The notes under the pieces: model-generated | The model's database searches: none | Told to the model about the DNA's origin: nothing | Seen by the model: the letters and a program-made list of their open reading frames with translations, nothing else | Assembly (NCBI RefSeq): GCF_003711515.1 | Contig: NW_021167079.1 | Location: 4,077,476-4,141,475, forward strand | Length of the DNA: 64,000 nucleotides | Reading direction: 5' to 3' | Source: Sodiomyces alkalinus F11 | Taxonomy: Eukaryota; Ascomycota; Sordariomycetes; Glomerellales; Plectosphaerellaceae | Program-made: the position numbers and the translations under genes | Shown: positions 23,074 through 34,948 of the stretch, in pieces | Layout of the letters: the number at the start of each line of letters is the position of its first letter | Numbering within the stretch: position 1 is the first letter of the stretch

Positions 23074-23666
23074 CCAGGGTAAGACATGTGATGATGAGTG
23101 ATACGGTTGGACCGCTTGTTGTTATGTCGAGGTTTTGTTTACAGGAGCCGGCCGCGGGCGCGGGGTTTTATAACAAGGTACTCAGAACCCATCCCCATGG
23201 CAAGCGAGCTGATGATCTGATCTGGCCATCAGACGGAAGGCAGTACCGGTCAAGCGCCGATCCTGCCCGGTCTTACCCAGTTATACCTACCCGATTAAGA
23301 TAGAACCAGGGCCGACCTTCGCCTACCTTACGTCCTTACCTACTCCGTCTCACTCCTGCCGTTTAAAGTGAAGCAGAGTGCTGCCACTGTTGGCGTTACA
23401 GCCCACCAGGTCCAGCAATTAGTTTAGCGGTTGGGGTTCGCTTTCCAACTGGCAGGCACGCATCCCATAGTCGCGATGTTCTAGAGTTATTACGAGGCAA
23501 AGAAACCATAGCCACAAAAACTGAATCAGAGTTGGTGGCGGTAGCCAGGTGAAGTGGCAGCAGCCGCCGTATAGTCCTTTGCCACTAAGCTACAGGCTAC
23601 CAGAATAGATTAGAGTTCCAATAATCACATGTCGGTATATCGTGCCCTGGGCGTTGGAAGACGGAG

Positions 23667-23675
23667 TATATATAA
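23667..23675 (+). promoter_or_regulatory. TATA-box candidate of the F-box gene
   Basis: TATATATAA lies 141 bp before the start codon of the F-box gene, the only strong TATA element in this upstream region. Distance and orientation fit a core promoter with a leader of about 80-110 bases. Sequence-based inference only. Confidence 0.4.
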
Positions 23676-23815
23676 CATGTTCTAGACAGATCCCCAGGGC
23701 CCAAACTTGGTTCTGCTTGCCATCACGAACAGATTCAGCCCAGTCACCGCACGCTCGGTCTTTCCCTTTTCTCTCACCTTTCCGCAGTTGCCAGTCGGTA
23801 TCAAGCTCTTCGATC

Positions 23816-25162
23816 ATGGCACCGAACAAAATGCGTCTGTTTTCAAAGACGCCGACACTTCTGAATCTCTGGCACCGACTCCGTGGTCGCCAACGACTAC
23901 TACAGCCCGACACGGATCCCGTCTGCAACATTCTCGAGCAGCCAATCGACATCATCATACTCATCATAGAAACGATGCCCATGCCGGACCGTCTGATGCT
24001 GGCCCAAACCTGCCGCGCTTTGCGCACGATCGTCTTCGAGATCCCGGCATGCCTGTCTAACCAGCGACACGTCGCGGGGGGATCACTCCAGAACCTGATG
24101 ACGGCCGACGAACAGCTCGACTACCTTTTCATTCTGACACGCGATCGCATAGACAGCTGGGTCTGCGACCGTTGCGTGGCTGTCCACCCCGTAGACCTAG
24201 ACAGTGCAGAGATAGGCACCAAGTTCACCAGGTGGCAAACCGCCTGCCCCAAAGCCTTGAAAGGAGATGCCTACATCCTATTTGATGACGCATGGGAGAA
24301 CTACCTCAGGCTTGAAGTGAGGCATGATCACGTCCAGACGGCTCTCAAGTGCATTAGGCATTGGGACATCATCGACCGGGACCGCCGAGAGTACGTGCAG
24401 AAGATCCTAGGGGCGTTTGTTCAGCACCCTTGGCCATTTCACAGGTTTCTCCGTGTTCCCGACCCGGTTACAAATGACTGCTGGGTGCATCCCAAAGTCG
24501 TCAACGACCCTGCGTTTCCCGCTGGATCTCGCCGCCTCAAGTTCGTTATGAAGGCTACTGGTACATGTTACCATGAATCCGGTAGGGATATCAATCTCTC
24601 GACCATTCCGTACTTACGGGCGTGCGTTCACTGCTTGTACGAACCGGTGGTCTGTCTCCTGAACCTCGACAGCACCATGTCCGGCTATCAGCCCCTCTGC
24701 GAGATGGCCATGGACGCCTGGATAAGAAACGACGGTACACCGACGTTTGGAGCGTGCTCCATGTGCGCAACCGACTTTGCCATACACTTTACGCGGCGCT
24801 TCCCGCGGAAGGCCGTTCTGCAGATATGGCAGGATCTCGGCGGTGAAGGGTCGATGACGGATCGTGCGTGGAGGGCACGGCAAGAGATTCCTTACCGCAT
24901 CAAGAATCAACCAAGTAAGAGGCCGTCTGTACGGCACCACCATGAGCCCGGGAGCGTCATGAGATTGTACGAGGAGGGCCAGGCCCTGGTATACACATGG
25001 AACCACCCTGAGGAGCACACGTTCGATCTTCTTCGGCTTGCTAGCCAGCGTCGTTTCCATGTTGCAGATCCGCTAGACGAGAGGATACTGTCCGAGGAAC
25101 AACATATCTACAAGATGAGTATAGCGGGAAACGTGGAAGGCTGGAGCATTCATGATATTTGA
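23816..25162 (+). CDS. F-box domain protein
   Basis: A single exon encodes 448 residues. An F-box-like segment sits at about residues 40-75, with LEQPIDIIILIIETMPMPDR and LAQTCRALRTIV, the usual Pro plus Leu-rich pattern that binds Skp1. The rest has paired Cys motifs: WVCDRCVAVHP near residue 120, CVHCLY near 270 and CSMCATDF near 315. These could bind a metal ion or just stabilise the fold. Large families of such single-exon F-box proteins, with CxxC pairs and no known substrate, are typical of sordariomycetes and often lineage-specific. The likely role is substrate choice for an SCF ubiquitin ligase, inferred from the F-box only. The frame is open upstream to about 23642, but the ATG at 23816 follows a TATA element at a sensible distance and starts a natural N-terminus. 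Confidence 0.8.
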   Translation: MAPNKMRLFSKTPTLLNLWHRLRGRQRLLQPDTDPVCNILEQPIDIIILIIETMPMPDRLMLAQTCRALRTIVFEIPACLSNQRHVAGGSLQNLMTADEQLDYLFILTRDRIDSWVCDRCVAVHPVDLDSAEIGTKFTRWQTACPKALKGDAYILFDDAWENYLRLEVRHDHVQTALKCIRHWDIIDRDRREYVQKILGAFVQHPWPFHRFLRVPDPVTNDCWVHPKVVNDPAFPAGSRRLKFVMKATGTCYHESGRDINLSTIPYLRACVHCLYEPVVCLLNLDSTMSGYQPLCEMAMDAWIRNDGTPTFGACSMCATDFAIHFTRRFPRKAVLQIWQDLGGEGSMTDRAWRARQEIPYRIKNQPSKRPSVRHHHEPGSVMRLYEEGQALVYTWNHPEEHTFDLLRLASQRRFHVADPLDERILSEEQHIYKMSIAGNVEGWSIHDI

Positions 25163-26253
25163 TTGAGAACGTGGGGAAGACTCTCTCGACCTGTCATAAA
25201 CTAAGAATAATTATGTATATAAGGACTCGCACCGTTTGTAACTTGACACAATACACACACGAGATTTCCGCCCCAGTCATGATTGTCACCACAAGTGCTA
25301 GTTTGACGTGTAACAGCTCGCAGAGGCAGACAACCAATAAATCACAAGCAAAGGAATGACGTAGCAATCGATGAGAAGGATCAGATCACAGGTAGATGAA
25401 GTCTGAATTAAAGTTCGAATAAATAAGAGGTCGACCCAAGGTTGGTTCACATTTACTTACTAAGGTACCTTAAGGTAGTATTATCCGTAATCTGAATGGG
25501 GAAGGGGTGTACAACGTACACACCTGAGCTGCGGTATCCTAAAGGGGCCAAAACCTTCTACTTCGCCATGATATATCGTACCTGCCTAAAGCATCAACAT
25601 ACCTACCTGGTATCTACAGTGGCCTGAGAAAAGGACTGACAGTGACGACTGACTGTAGAAGCTTTTGCCGTAACTCTGTATCTACCACACTAAACTTTAT
25701 ACACAGACCGAGTCGTAATCCGTACGTCGTACCAACCAACTGATCAGAGAGATCTGGTCGACGCCTCTGGACATAAATACGCGTTCCCGCCTCGATCCTT
25801 TCTCATATTTCTTTCTTCCCTTCTCCACGCTATCTTCTTTTGCCGCTCGTTAACTCAGGTGGTAGTATTCGACCGATCCCGTCGTTTTGCCAAGTGCACC
25901 GCTGTCTCGTTCGTTCTCACAGTCGACACTTGCCACTCGCTTCGTCATAAGCAGATAGCCGTTCCGTTCGTTCACGCAACTGAAGATAATCCTTTGTATG
26001 TTTCGCCCATACTAGGTACACAACCAAGAAGGAAAGATGCCGCTGGATGCATGCAAGGCAAAAGTAAAACCATAAACCACTCCATGCCTCCTAGTCCTCG
26101 TCTCTCTCTTTTTTTGGGTTTGGTATCCGTCCTATTCCATATAACGCCATCGTGTGGAGAAGAATTCTCCCCGCCACGGAACCTGGATGTACTGAAACAC
26201 ATGCGCGTCGTTGAAGCCATCCGGCACTGTCTTCTCCGCATTGCGAAATCTGC
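25163..26253. other. Convergent intergenic region
   Basis: Between the 3' ends of the F-box (plus) and Itc1 (minus) genes. Contains a GGTACC-type palindrome near 25465. The pyrimidine-rich stretch 25795-25860 has no gene after it that I recognise. Confidence 0.5.
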
Positions 26254-29200
26254 TCATTTACGCCGTCGAGTTTTCGGCGCAGGCGCCGGTTCGGGGGCCG
26301 ATTCCGCCGCCTGCCGCTTCTTGGTCGGTTTCCGGGTGCGCGGCGGCGGAGGGGGTTCGGAGTGCAGATGGCCGAGTTCCTCCACGGCCGTGGTGTTCTC
26401 CCACACCAAGCAGCGATAGTGCGTCGTCGGCTCGGGGGTCTGCCGCAGTCGCGTCCGCGAGGCCACGCCTCGCTTCGACTCCTTCGGCTCCTCCCCGTTG
26501 TTGTTGTCGTTGTTGTCGTTGTTCGTCTCCGCTGGCGTAATGTACTTCTTCCGGTTCTCCATGTTCTTCGCAATCTTGTCGCGGAAATTCAGCAGCTCTT
26601 TTCGCAGCTTGCTCTCGTTCAGCCCGCGCGGGTCGAGCCATCGGATGAGGTTGTCCACCTGTTCCGGCTCGCTGTAGTAGCCCCATTGTCTCGCCGTGTA
26701 GACGCTCGTGGGTCCTTCTTCCATCTCCTTCCGCTCGGGAACCGTCATAGCGAACTTGGCCTTGTATTCGTTTTGGTATTCCGGCGCAAGATCGATGTAG
26801 CCCTCTCGCTCCAAGTCGTCCGGGCCCTGCACCCAGATGCAGCCGTTGGCGTAGCCTGCCGAGGCTGTGGAGCTGTCGGGCAATCCGCCATAGGGCATGC
26901 CGTTGCGCTCGAACCAGTAGTACCGGTTCCAGAACCGATCTTTACCCAGGACGCGCGTACGAGGGCAGTCGGCTTCTCTGAGGTCGTTGTCAATGATGCC
27001 GATTTGCTCCTCACAATTCTTTATCAAGTCTTCCTTCTTCTGGATGTCCTTCAGGAGCTTGGTGAATTGTTTTGACTGCTTGGGGACCTTGGCAGCTTCG
27101 GCCGCCGCCTTCTCCTTGCGTTCCTGCTCCTCCTTGCGCTTTCGTTGCCGTTCGGCAGCGCGATCGTTCAGCCTCCGGCCCTGCCTCTTCGATGAACCGT
27201 CCTCACCAGATTCGGACACCTCCCCATCCCGGGTTGCTGGAGAGCCAACGTCTGCTGATTTGGATTCGTCATCCGGCTTGGAGGGCTCAGGGGGCGGAGA
27301 GGGTGGCATATTTTCGGGAAGAAGAATCTTGCGCTGATCATTTAGCGCCCGCAGCTCCTCAATCCTGTGAGCCATCACTCGTTTTAGCCTATACCTCACC
27401 CCAAGTATTGACGGGAATAGGGAATCTGAGACTCACGCTTGTTTCTTCTGCCTCTGCCACTCAATCTTCTCCTTTCGATACGAGGTCATTTGCTCGCTGC
27501 AGTCCTCCATGTACGCCCGGATAGCCCTGGCCCGGGTTGTGAGTATGCAGATAATCTGCAAGGCTTCGACGCGGTAATCGAGGCCAAGGCTGGCGTAGTT
27601 TTGGAGCACCGTCTCCTGCGTCGGCTCCTCGCCAGGGGGGACGAGCCGGGCAAGCAACTCCTCACACCGTTCCTGCAGACGCTCATCCTTGGAGAGCTGA
27701 TGAAGCAAACCAACCATGATCCGTTGCCACCCGCCGTCCTTGAAGTTGCGCTTGCGCAGATGCTCAACCCATTCAAAATCCTCAAGGAGATCCTCCGCAC
27801 GGTGCTTGACTTGGGCTGCCGCCGCCTCCAGCTCGGCTGCCCTGGCTTCGGCTGCCAATCGCTCGGCTTCGGCTTTGGCCAGACTGCTTCTCGTTGCACG
27901 CGCAGGCGGCTTGTCCTCGTCGGGTGTTGGCGACCGGGCCTCTTCCTCTGCCGCGTCTTCCTCATCCTCGTCATCGTCCTCGTCCAGTTCGGGCAGCGGG
28001 ACGTTGACTTTGCCCCCCTCCGCTTCCGAGCTCACAAGGATTTTGAGGACCGCGCAATGGATTTCTTCGAAAAGCTGAACAGGCGTCTCTTCCGAAGCAA
28101 CGTGCAATGCCTCCACATAATCGTCAAACGTGAACGAATCTAGCTTGAAGATTTCGCAATAGACATTGAGCGTGTCCCAAGTTTCTAACAACGGGCCTAT
28201 CGATCTCATCGAAATGTGTCTCACAACATCGTTGGGTTCCTTCAGGTCGTTGTCGCTGCGGCTTGTATTCGGCCCGCTCGGCACGTCGTTGCACATAAAG
28301 GCTAGTGGCGGCCTGATCTTGTCTGGCCGTGGTTCCAGCTCAAGGTCTTCGATCGGATACTTCGGCGGCGGCGGCGGTGGAGGAGGGGGTTCTGGGACCG
28401 TCACAGGGTGAAGTGGAGGATCGGAGTTGCGGAAGCTTGGGAGCTGAAAGGGGTTCCCGGAAATCTGGGTGTGGAAGATGCCCTGCTCGGGGCCGTTCAG
28501 CAGAGCACGGGGGTGCTTCATGTCGTGGGGGAAGTGAGGCGGCTGCTGATGCGGCGGATGGTGCTGTAGTTGGCTCTTGTGGCCCTTGTTAGAGGACGGT
28601 TTGAGCTCCGGAAGACGCGCTGGGCCTGGCTGAAAAGTCCCGCTTATGCCGTTTGCCGTCGCCTCTTTTGGCCGGGATTGCTGAGATTGCGGTTGCTGGG
28701 GTTGGGAAGCGCGTCTTTGGGCCTGAAGCTGCTTCCTCTCTTGGAGCTTGGTGTCGTAGCGGAGGTGCGGGGGGATGCGTGTGTCTATATGATACATAGT
28801 CGCGTAGTCATGCTTGACAAGCCAGGGAGCGCCGTTCCAGGCCTCGCGGGTTACAGTTTGCTTGACGAAGGACCGCAGGACCGCCTTGGTCCAGGTCTTG
28901 CGATCACGGAAGAGGTTGCTGTCGTCAACCACGGTCTCGGCATCGTCTCGGCCATCAATGCTGACATAGTATTTAGTCGTCGGCGGCCTGACCGAGCCAT
29001 CCGGCAGCAGCTTGTGCGGAAAGCGCGTCTTCTCTCGGACCACGCCCTGTTGTCTTTCGCCATTGGGCAGCTTGACCGTGACAGTCTCTCCAGGGTAAAA
29101 GTCGGTGCGGAAAGCTTCGAAGATGTTATCGACAAGCGTATCGATTCGAGAAACGGTCTGGAACTGGACGTTGCGCAGTACAGGACCCTTGAGGACTTCG

Positions 29201-29802
29201 GGAAAGGCTTCTTCAACTTCTTGGGCGCCGGCGCGCTGCGATCCATAAGGGTTAGTCAGAGAGGCCAGATGAGAGGATTGGTGGAATCAGAGCCAGAATG
29301 CGTACCTCGCTCTTGAGGGCTTCAAAAAAGGTCAAGCCAGAGTGGCCCGTGATCTGACAGTTGAAGCGACGCTGGAGAAACGGGTGAGTGAGCCTGTGAG
29401 ACTTGACCGGAATGACTACTCCCCACGATACAAAAAACGAGTCTTACCTGCCTGTAGAAATCCATCCTGGGTGAAGGTCAGCTTGCTGAGACACGTCTAC
29501 ATGTCCACCATATGGTCCTCTTACCTGGCGAGATAGTCTTCATAGCGGGTGAAGATCTCCCCAGTTTGGGGTATATGCCAAACCTAAGTAAGCAGTGGCG
29601 TTAGCAACGCAGGCTTCATGGTGGTCGACATCACGCGGCATCCCTAGAGTAGGCGCGACGAACCTCGGCATTGTCGTCCTTGACTTCGGCTGGTGGAAGG
29701 AATCGCACCGGTTTGCGCTTGAAGAGAACCTGGGAGAAACCAGTCAATAACTGATGCTCCGCAGTAGAAAATATAATATTCGAGCTGCCAAAAACATACC
29801 AT
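26254..29802 (-). CDS. ITC1: Itc1/Acf1-like subunit of an ISWI chromatin-remodelling complex
   Basis: Seven exons on the minus strand (29800-29802, 29664-29729, 29525-29583, 29448-29466, 29306-29371, 27437-29235, 26254-27364) encode 1040 residues. The N-terminus VLFKRKPVRFLPP and the following WHIPQTGEIFTRYEDYLARM belong to the WAC domain (about 1-130) that binds DNA. A DDT domain lies at about 415-480 (IGPLLETWDTLNVYCEIF). WHIM-type motifs follow at about 580 (FKDGGWQRIMVGLLHQLS) and 815 (LGKDRFWNRYYWFERNGMP). In yeast Itc1 pairs with Isw2 to slide nucleosomes and repress early meiotic and other genes; nuclear. The first exon is just the start codon ATG followed by GTATGT. The last intron could alternatively end at 27389, which would add eight residues; I preferred 27365 (72-bp intron). 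Confidence 0.93.
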
Positions 29803-30671
29803 GGTATCAGTGGAAGATTACGATTGCATTGTCCAAACCAAGGGCAGAATACCGAGGAGGGAGGAGTAATCGATCGAAATTCGAGAATGGCGGGTTGAAG
29901 CTCAGCCCCTGGTCCTAGCAACCCTCTTGCCCAGCCGAAACTGGTAGGAATCGCATGAAAGAAGGGATGTGCTCGCTCGATTTGCGTGTCGCGTCGAAGG
30001 CAGTCGGCAGGATGTGGTGGGACCCTAGGTCGTGCGTGTCGGTCTCGAGCCGGGTTCTGGGGCAAGTGAAGAGTAAAAGTCGCGACAGGAGAGGGGATGC
30101 GCGTCGCGGAAGGCGGCCAAGCAGGTCGAAGCTGTACTATCTGGGGCGAGGCAGGCACCGAGAGCACCGTGGATGGCTTATGGGGAAGCTACTGTATGTA
30201 GCTGCTTCCCGAGACGCGGCGTGGCGGAGAAATGTGGGCGGATCGTAATGATTCTGGTTGAAGAAGGTATCCAAGAGCCCTCCTGTTCTAAATCGTCTAT
30301 CCAGAGCCGAAAGGTGTGGTCGATCCGTGGGGGGGGGGAGATCGTGGTCAGGTACTGATGTGGCCGTGGTGCTGGTGCAGAGTGGTGAGTGGTGAGAAGT
30401 GGAGGTGGAGGTGGAGGTGGAGGAGGGAAAGAGGGCAAAAACATTGAGCTGCCTTGTGGGAGAGGAGGAAGAGAAAGATTTAAGAGGAGAAGAACGGAAG
30501 CACGGGAGGAGACGGCATTGGGGGGTGGCCGACTGGGGGTCGGCGCCGCTTGTCCTATCCACCACCCTTGTACTTTGATGCCGTTAAGTACAAGGGACCG
30601 GATGTCACCCATGGCTGGGTTCTGCTAGGTAAGGTACTTGAGGCTTGAGAAAAGTTAGCTTTGGGGGGGGG

Positions 30672-30681
30672 NNNNNNNNNN
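30672..30681. other. Assembly gap (10 N)
   Basis: Ten N bases directly after a run of nine G. Ten N is often a placeholder, so the true missing length is unknown. Confidence 0.99.
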
Positions 30682-31032
30682 CTACCGTCCATTGGCAGTA
30701 GGTTGTCGCTCTCAAAGAGGTAAGGGAAAATACCAGGTACTGAGGAAGAGACCGCATGGTCTTGGTTCGATGGGGTCTCCGTTGCGTCCTATTGGCGGCC
30801 CATTGTGTTGGGGCGGGGCTTGTCCGGCACCCGCCGCGGTGTGTGGGCACGCGCGTGTGTGCGTGTGTTGTGTGGTGCGTGAAATGTCCCGCTACTTCGT
30901 ACATATTCTGTTCCCTGACGACAAGCGTTGTCCTCCCGCCTCCTCCAAAACCACCACTCCACCCTCGAGATTTCCTCGGCTTTGGGCAACGACACCGCCT
31001 CGTCGTTTTTCACCCACGTTTTTGTACTTGAC

Positions 31033-31305
31033 TTATTCGCCGTAATCAGGCGAATCAAACATGAGTTTGAACCAAGTATTTTGGACATATTTCTGCTTCA
31101 CAATGCTCCTTAATAGCTGATCGAAATAATATCCCGATGGGTAGGTCTCATTCGGATTGAAGGCCTCGTGGGAGACTGTGACACGGGTGCAGTCTAACGC
31201 GTCGCAGGCCATACAATGACGCCACCCATAAAAGTTGATAAAATATAAGAAAATCTTCGGATTTTTCAATTGTAATGGAATGGATAATGATTTGTTTTGG
31301 TTCAT
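31033..31305 (-). CDS. Unrecognised 90-codon open frame, doubtful
   Basis: Starts with ATG and stays open for 90 residues in AT-richer DNA where chance open frames are less common. It has no recognisable motif and no obvious neighbour that would share its promoter. The composition (FYGWRH, CDALDC) is protein-like but gives no family. It may be an orphan gene, a fragment or chance. Confidence 0.15.
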   Translation of the reverse strand: MNQNKSLSIPLQLKNPKIFLYFINFYGWRHCMACDALDCTRVTVSHEAFNPNETYPSGYYFDQLLRSIVKQKYVQNTWFKLMFDSPDYGE

Positions 31306-32281
31306 TCATTCGATCCCATCGCATCGCTGCTTTATATCCAACGTATTGTCCTGAAAGTCACCGGGTCTTCCAGACCTTGTCTTGGCCACCTGAGCCTCTC
31401 ATCTGGTATCTTAGTTTTCAGACATCGGAAACTCATCTGTGGTGTTGCGAAGCTGTGCGTCGGACTCGGATGCGTGCTTGTCTTGTTGGCTTTGGAGCAA
31501 TTGCTTTATTTTGGTGGTCAAACAGGGCAGCTTCCTGAAGGTGAGAGCGGGTCAAGACTCCCGGGCATGTATCCGATGGTGTTACATTTGGTAATTAACT
31601 GTGACCCGCCGCTTTCCCCCTGTTCTTTTACCCATATCAGTATGGACACTAAAACTAGACGTATCAGGGGAACTAACAGCAGCCAATGTTCATATACTTA
31701 TTAAAAGGGGGGTGTTTCCTCTTGAATTTCGGTGAGCTGTAGACATACGGAAATCAAAGTATGTCGTAGTTTCAGTTTCTTTACAATTCGTTTGCTATTT
31801 TTTCTTCCTCTGATTGACAAGAGGAAATTTTAACTTCTCGAGCTGTGTATTTCAATGCTTCTTTACTTTGTTGTATTCTCAGAACGAGAGTCCAACGATC
31901 AAGAAACCTTGGCGAGGTGGACGGTCCGGAGGAACAGTACCTCATTAGGTACCATCTTTATTTCTAAAACAGGAATAGACTGGGCTTCTTTACCCCACCT
32001 GTCGTTGGCGTCAAAATCAGGGCCCGCTTATGTGGCTTTCAGCCTTCCAGAACACGTGGCTTGTCCAATTTTGATTGGCTACTTGCTGACTCAGTTAGGA
32101 CGACGTCAGGTCTCTCGATGGGGTGTCCGAAGGGAATCCATTTCCCAAAATATGGTTCACAGGCCTCAATGATTGTGGCTGTGGCAAGTCCCACCATGGG
32201 GCAGGGTGTCCTGTTACACTCTTAACATATGTATGTTCCTTATTAGCACCGGGTGCCTTTCTTTGCGAATTTTCGGCCACT

Positions 32282-34033
32282 CTAGGATGCGAAGTACACA
32301 ACCATGAAACCAACCCAGCTCCCCACGACCCCTATGGCGCAGTACGAGCTTGTGAACATGAGTGGTAAGAACTCATACGCTTTGCCAAACACCACCCGAT
32401 GCCCTAGAGAGCAGTACATGATTAGGGGGATGCTGATGGCTATGTACAGCGTACTAAAGCGGTCCAGCAGGAAAAACCGCGCCTTCGGTGATGCAGGCGC
32501 CAACCGATCAAACACCATGAGGAACAGAATCAACCAAAAGATGGTATATACCGTCTTAATGGGGAACTCCGCCGGCGTGAACAGGAGGGGAAACAGAGAT
32601 ACGTGTCCGGCGACCGCAAGGGGCCGGAATGCTCCCAGGTAGCGGCGGTCTTTGAGGGCGATCAGGGTGAACGGGATAATGACCAGAAGAATAGCCTTCT
32701 CGTGGACATGCCACCCAAACAGGAACGAGGCATACCCACACAGCGTCACGGCGCCAATGAAAGTGTCCCAGGTCGGCTGGTTGAACAGCTTGAGTAGAGA
32801 CAGTGCCTGAAAGAACAGTGTCAGGGCGAAGCAAGTATTCGGCGTGATTTCGGGCAGTACGGCAAATGCAGTATCCCCGACCAGACCACGAGTGACGCTA
32901 TTCACCGCATCGAGATTGACCGGCAGCTTGAGTCGTGGGGCCACTATGCTGTCGTTAGCAAACTGAACGCTGGCTTCAACTTCTTCTTGGAGCCCCTGAC
33001 TCACCGTATATCAATACTCGATCGGCAAACGAATACAGCGCCCAGACGTTGGGGGCCCAATATGCGTGGCCTAGTCCGCGAGAGAAGGGGAAAAGACGGC
33101 TCAGGAGCTGCGGGATCTGGCCTAGATAGGCGAACGGACCAAATGCGGCTGCGAAAATGGCGACGATGCCTCCGCCAAGTTTGATGCAGTTCATGAACTG
33201 AATGCGCATTACTGACTTGGGATGGAGGCAGTAGGCACGCAACAGGAAGACGAAATAAGCCGGGGCTAGGTACAGGTATATGTGCTTCATGCACAACAGG
33301 GCGGCAAATGCTAGGCCGCTCCAGAGGAGAGTTGACTTTGACCGGGCCCAGACGAGGGAGAGGATCAAGAAACCGTACATGCACCCGTTATACTGGAAGT
33401 GGATGTGGTCGATGATCAGGAGGCCAGGGGACAGCAGAATCGAGAGAGCGGCTGCGTGGTTGGCACGCTTGGTCGAGAGCTGCGAGGCTGCGACGAACCT
33501 GACAGTCGGGTGAGCTTCGGCCACGTTGCCGCTGGTACGTGGGGCCACGAAAGCCAGGGGGGAAACATACTCGTATAGTGCGTATAGCAGCACCAGCTCC
33601 GACAGAATGACGGTCCATCTCTGGAAATATATCGTCCTCCAACTGTCATACTCCAGGTTGAAGACCCTGACCATGGCTGGCTCGACGAGCTTGGCGGCTT
33701 GCGACAAGCCCCATTCGAAGTAGGCAAAGAAGGGGGGATAGTCAAGCGTCCATTCTGATGTGGTGTCGTAGTACCACCGAGACAGTGGGAGGCTATTGGT
33801 GATGGCAAGCCAATTCCTGTGAACCTCGAAATCGGTCGATTTGCTGTAGCGTAAGGGGCGGGCCGTTAGCTCTGTACAAATCTACCGCACAGGGACCCAA
33901 GCCAAGGAGATGAGGGATCCAGACTTGTGATGAGGGTAGATCACCTAGAAACTTACTATGCAGGAAATAAGAGAACCTTGAATGCCCCGGCGACCAGGGC
34001 ACACTGCCCAAGGGTAGGGAAATTCTCGGCCAT
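32282..34033 (-). CDS. ALG8: Alg8, dolichyl-phosphate-glucose α-1,3-glucosyltransferase
   Basis: Three exons on the minus strand (33957-34033, 33005-33843, 32282-32943) encode 525 residues. The ALG6/ALG8 signature follows exon 1: [19 protein letters not shown] and [14 protein letters not shown], the luminal loop with the conserved acidic residue. [15 protein letters not shown] and [13 protein letters not shown] come next. The DFEVHRNW and [11 protein letters not shown] forms favour ALG8 over ALG6. About a dozen membrane helices fill the rest. Alg8 adds the second glucose to the lipid-linked oligosaccharide in the ER lumen, before transfer to proteins. Exon 1 carries the first helix. The second intron ends at CATAG (32944) after a CTAAC branch; the AG six bases earlier would give a stop. 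A cargo lectin gene starts head-to-head 915 bp away. Confidence 0.95.
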
Positions 34034-34948
34034 CGTGGCACGCGCAGATGGTCCTTTATGAAAAAACGATCCGCATCGCAGGGGGGGTGGTAGATTTCGG
34101 AGGCCTAATCGCCGACAACTCTGCTCTGTTGAGCAGGTGTGTATGTGGACCTTGTCGGGAGCTCAGTTAGTTGGGCTGGGGAGGGGGGGTTAGAGAGAGT
34201 CGACGGTCAATTGTTGATTGCAACGGGGGGTGAACAGTCTGTGCACCACCTGCAGTTATTAGGACATCTCAGGTACTTCGTACTCCGTAATTACCCCAAA
34301 TTTCCCCTCCACCTCCACCTTGAAGTACCTAAGTACAGCTACGGGATGTGGCTCCCCGCTTTCCCCAGCCACTCTGGTGGTGCCCATACTGGTATGGTAC
34401 TCTTGCTTCTTTCCTTGAAGCCAGAGTGTCAGCAGGATCGGAGCACTCAAAAAAAGAAAAAGAAAGAAAAAAAGGGAAATAACGAGACTCTTAGACCCTA
34501 CAAGGTCACGGATGGTCTGCAAGCCCACTTGCATCACACAACAATCGTTCTCCCTATTGAATTTCATATAGAACAACTTTGGATCGTTCTGGAGCTTCAC
34601 CGTCCATTTTTTTCCCCCTTTTTCCAAGAGACCAATCTTCGGAGCCCAACTCCGAAGAGCCGCTTTCCCAATTCATATCGTCGACCGCCCATCATTTTCG
34701 AGTGCCAACTGTCCTCAAGCTACTGAGACATCATACTAAGGATTCGGCCTGTTATATTGGGTTTCCCTTTCGAACATACTCCGCCTCAGCTCTGCGAATT
34801 CTTTTGCCGGCTTGGTTCATAAGAGCTTCCCTGTGATCTTTGGACATCCAATTGGGTCCACGACCGCGACAGCTTCCTGCGTAGCTGGTCTTCCTACCCG
34901 TTGTTCTGCAGTCGAATTTTCGACAGAGACCAGTCTTCATTTTCCACA
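34034..34948. other. Divergent promoter region Alg8/lectin
   Basis: 915 bp between two start codons. Contains an A-rich stretch near 34447-34480 and a TACTTCGTACTCCGTA motif near 34274. No coding frame recognised. Confidence 0.55.

Larger units (their letters stand above)
21528..23815. other. 2.3-kb intergenic region with relics
   Basis: Holds the eIF2A 3' flank, a possible acyltransferase gene relic (22290-22613, minus), a TA/GAA microsatellite (23020-23073), two tRNA-like degenerate stretches (23415-23600), and the promoter of the F-box gene. Confidence 0.5.
29803..32281. other. 2.5-kb intergenic region with assembly gap
   Basis: Upstream DNA of Itc1 up to the 3' end of the Alg8 gene. Contains a purine-rich GGTGGA repeat near 30400-30425, a G run followed by ten N (30672-30681), a (GT)-rich stretch near 30852-30880, and AT-richer DNA from 31050. 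One unrecognised 90-codon frame is listed separately. Confidence 0.5.
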
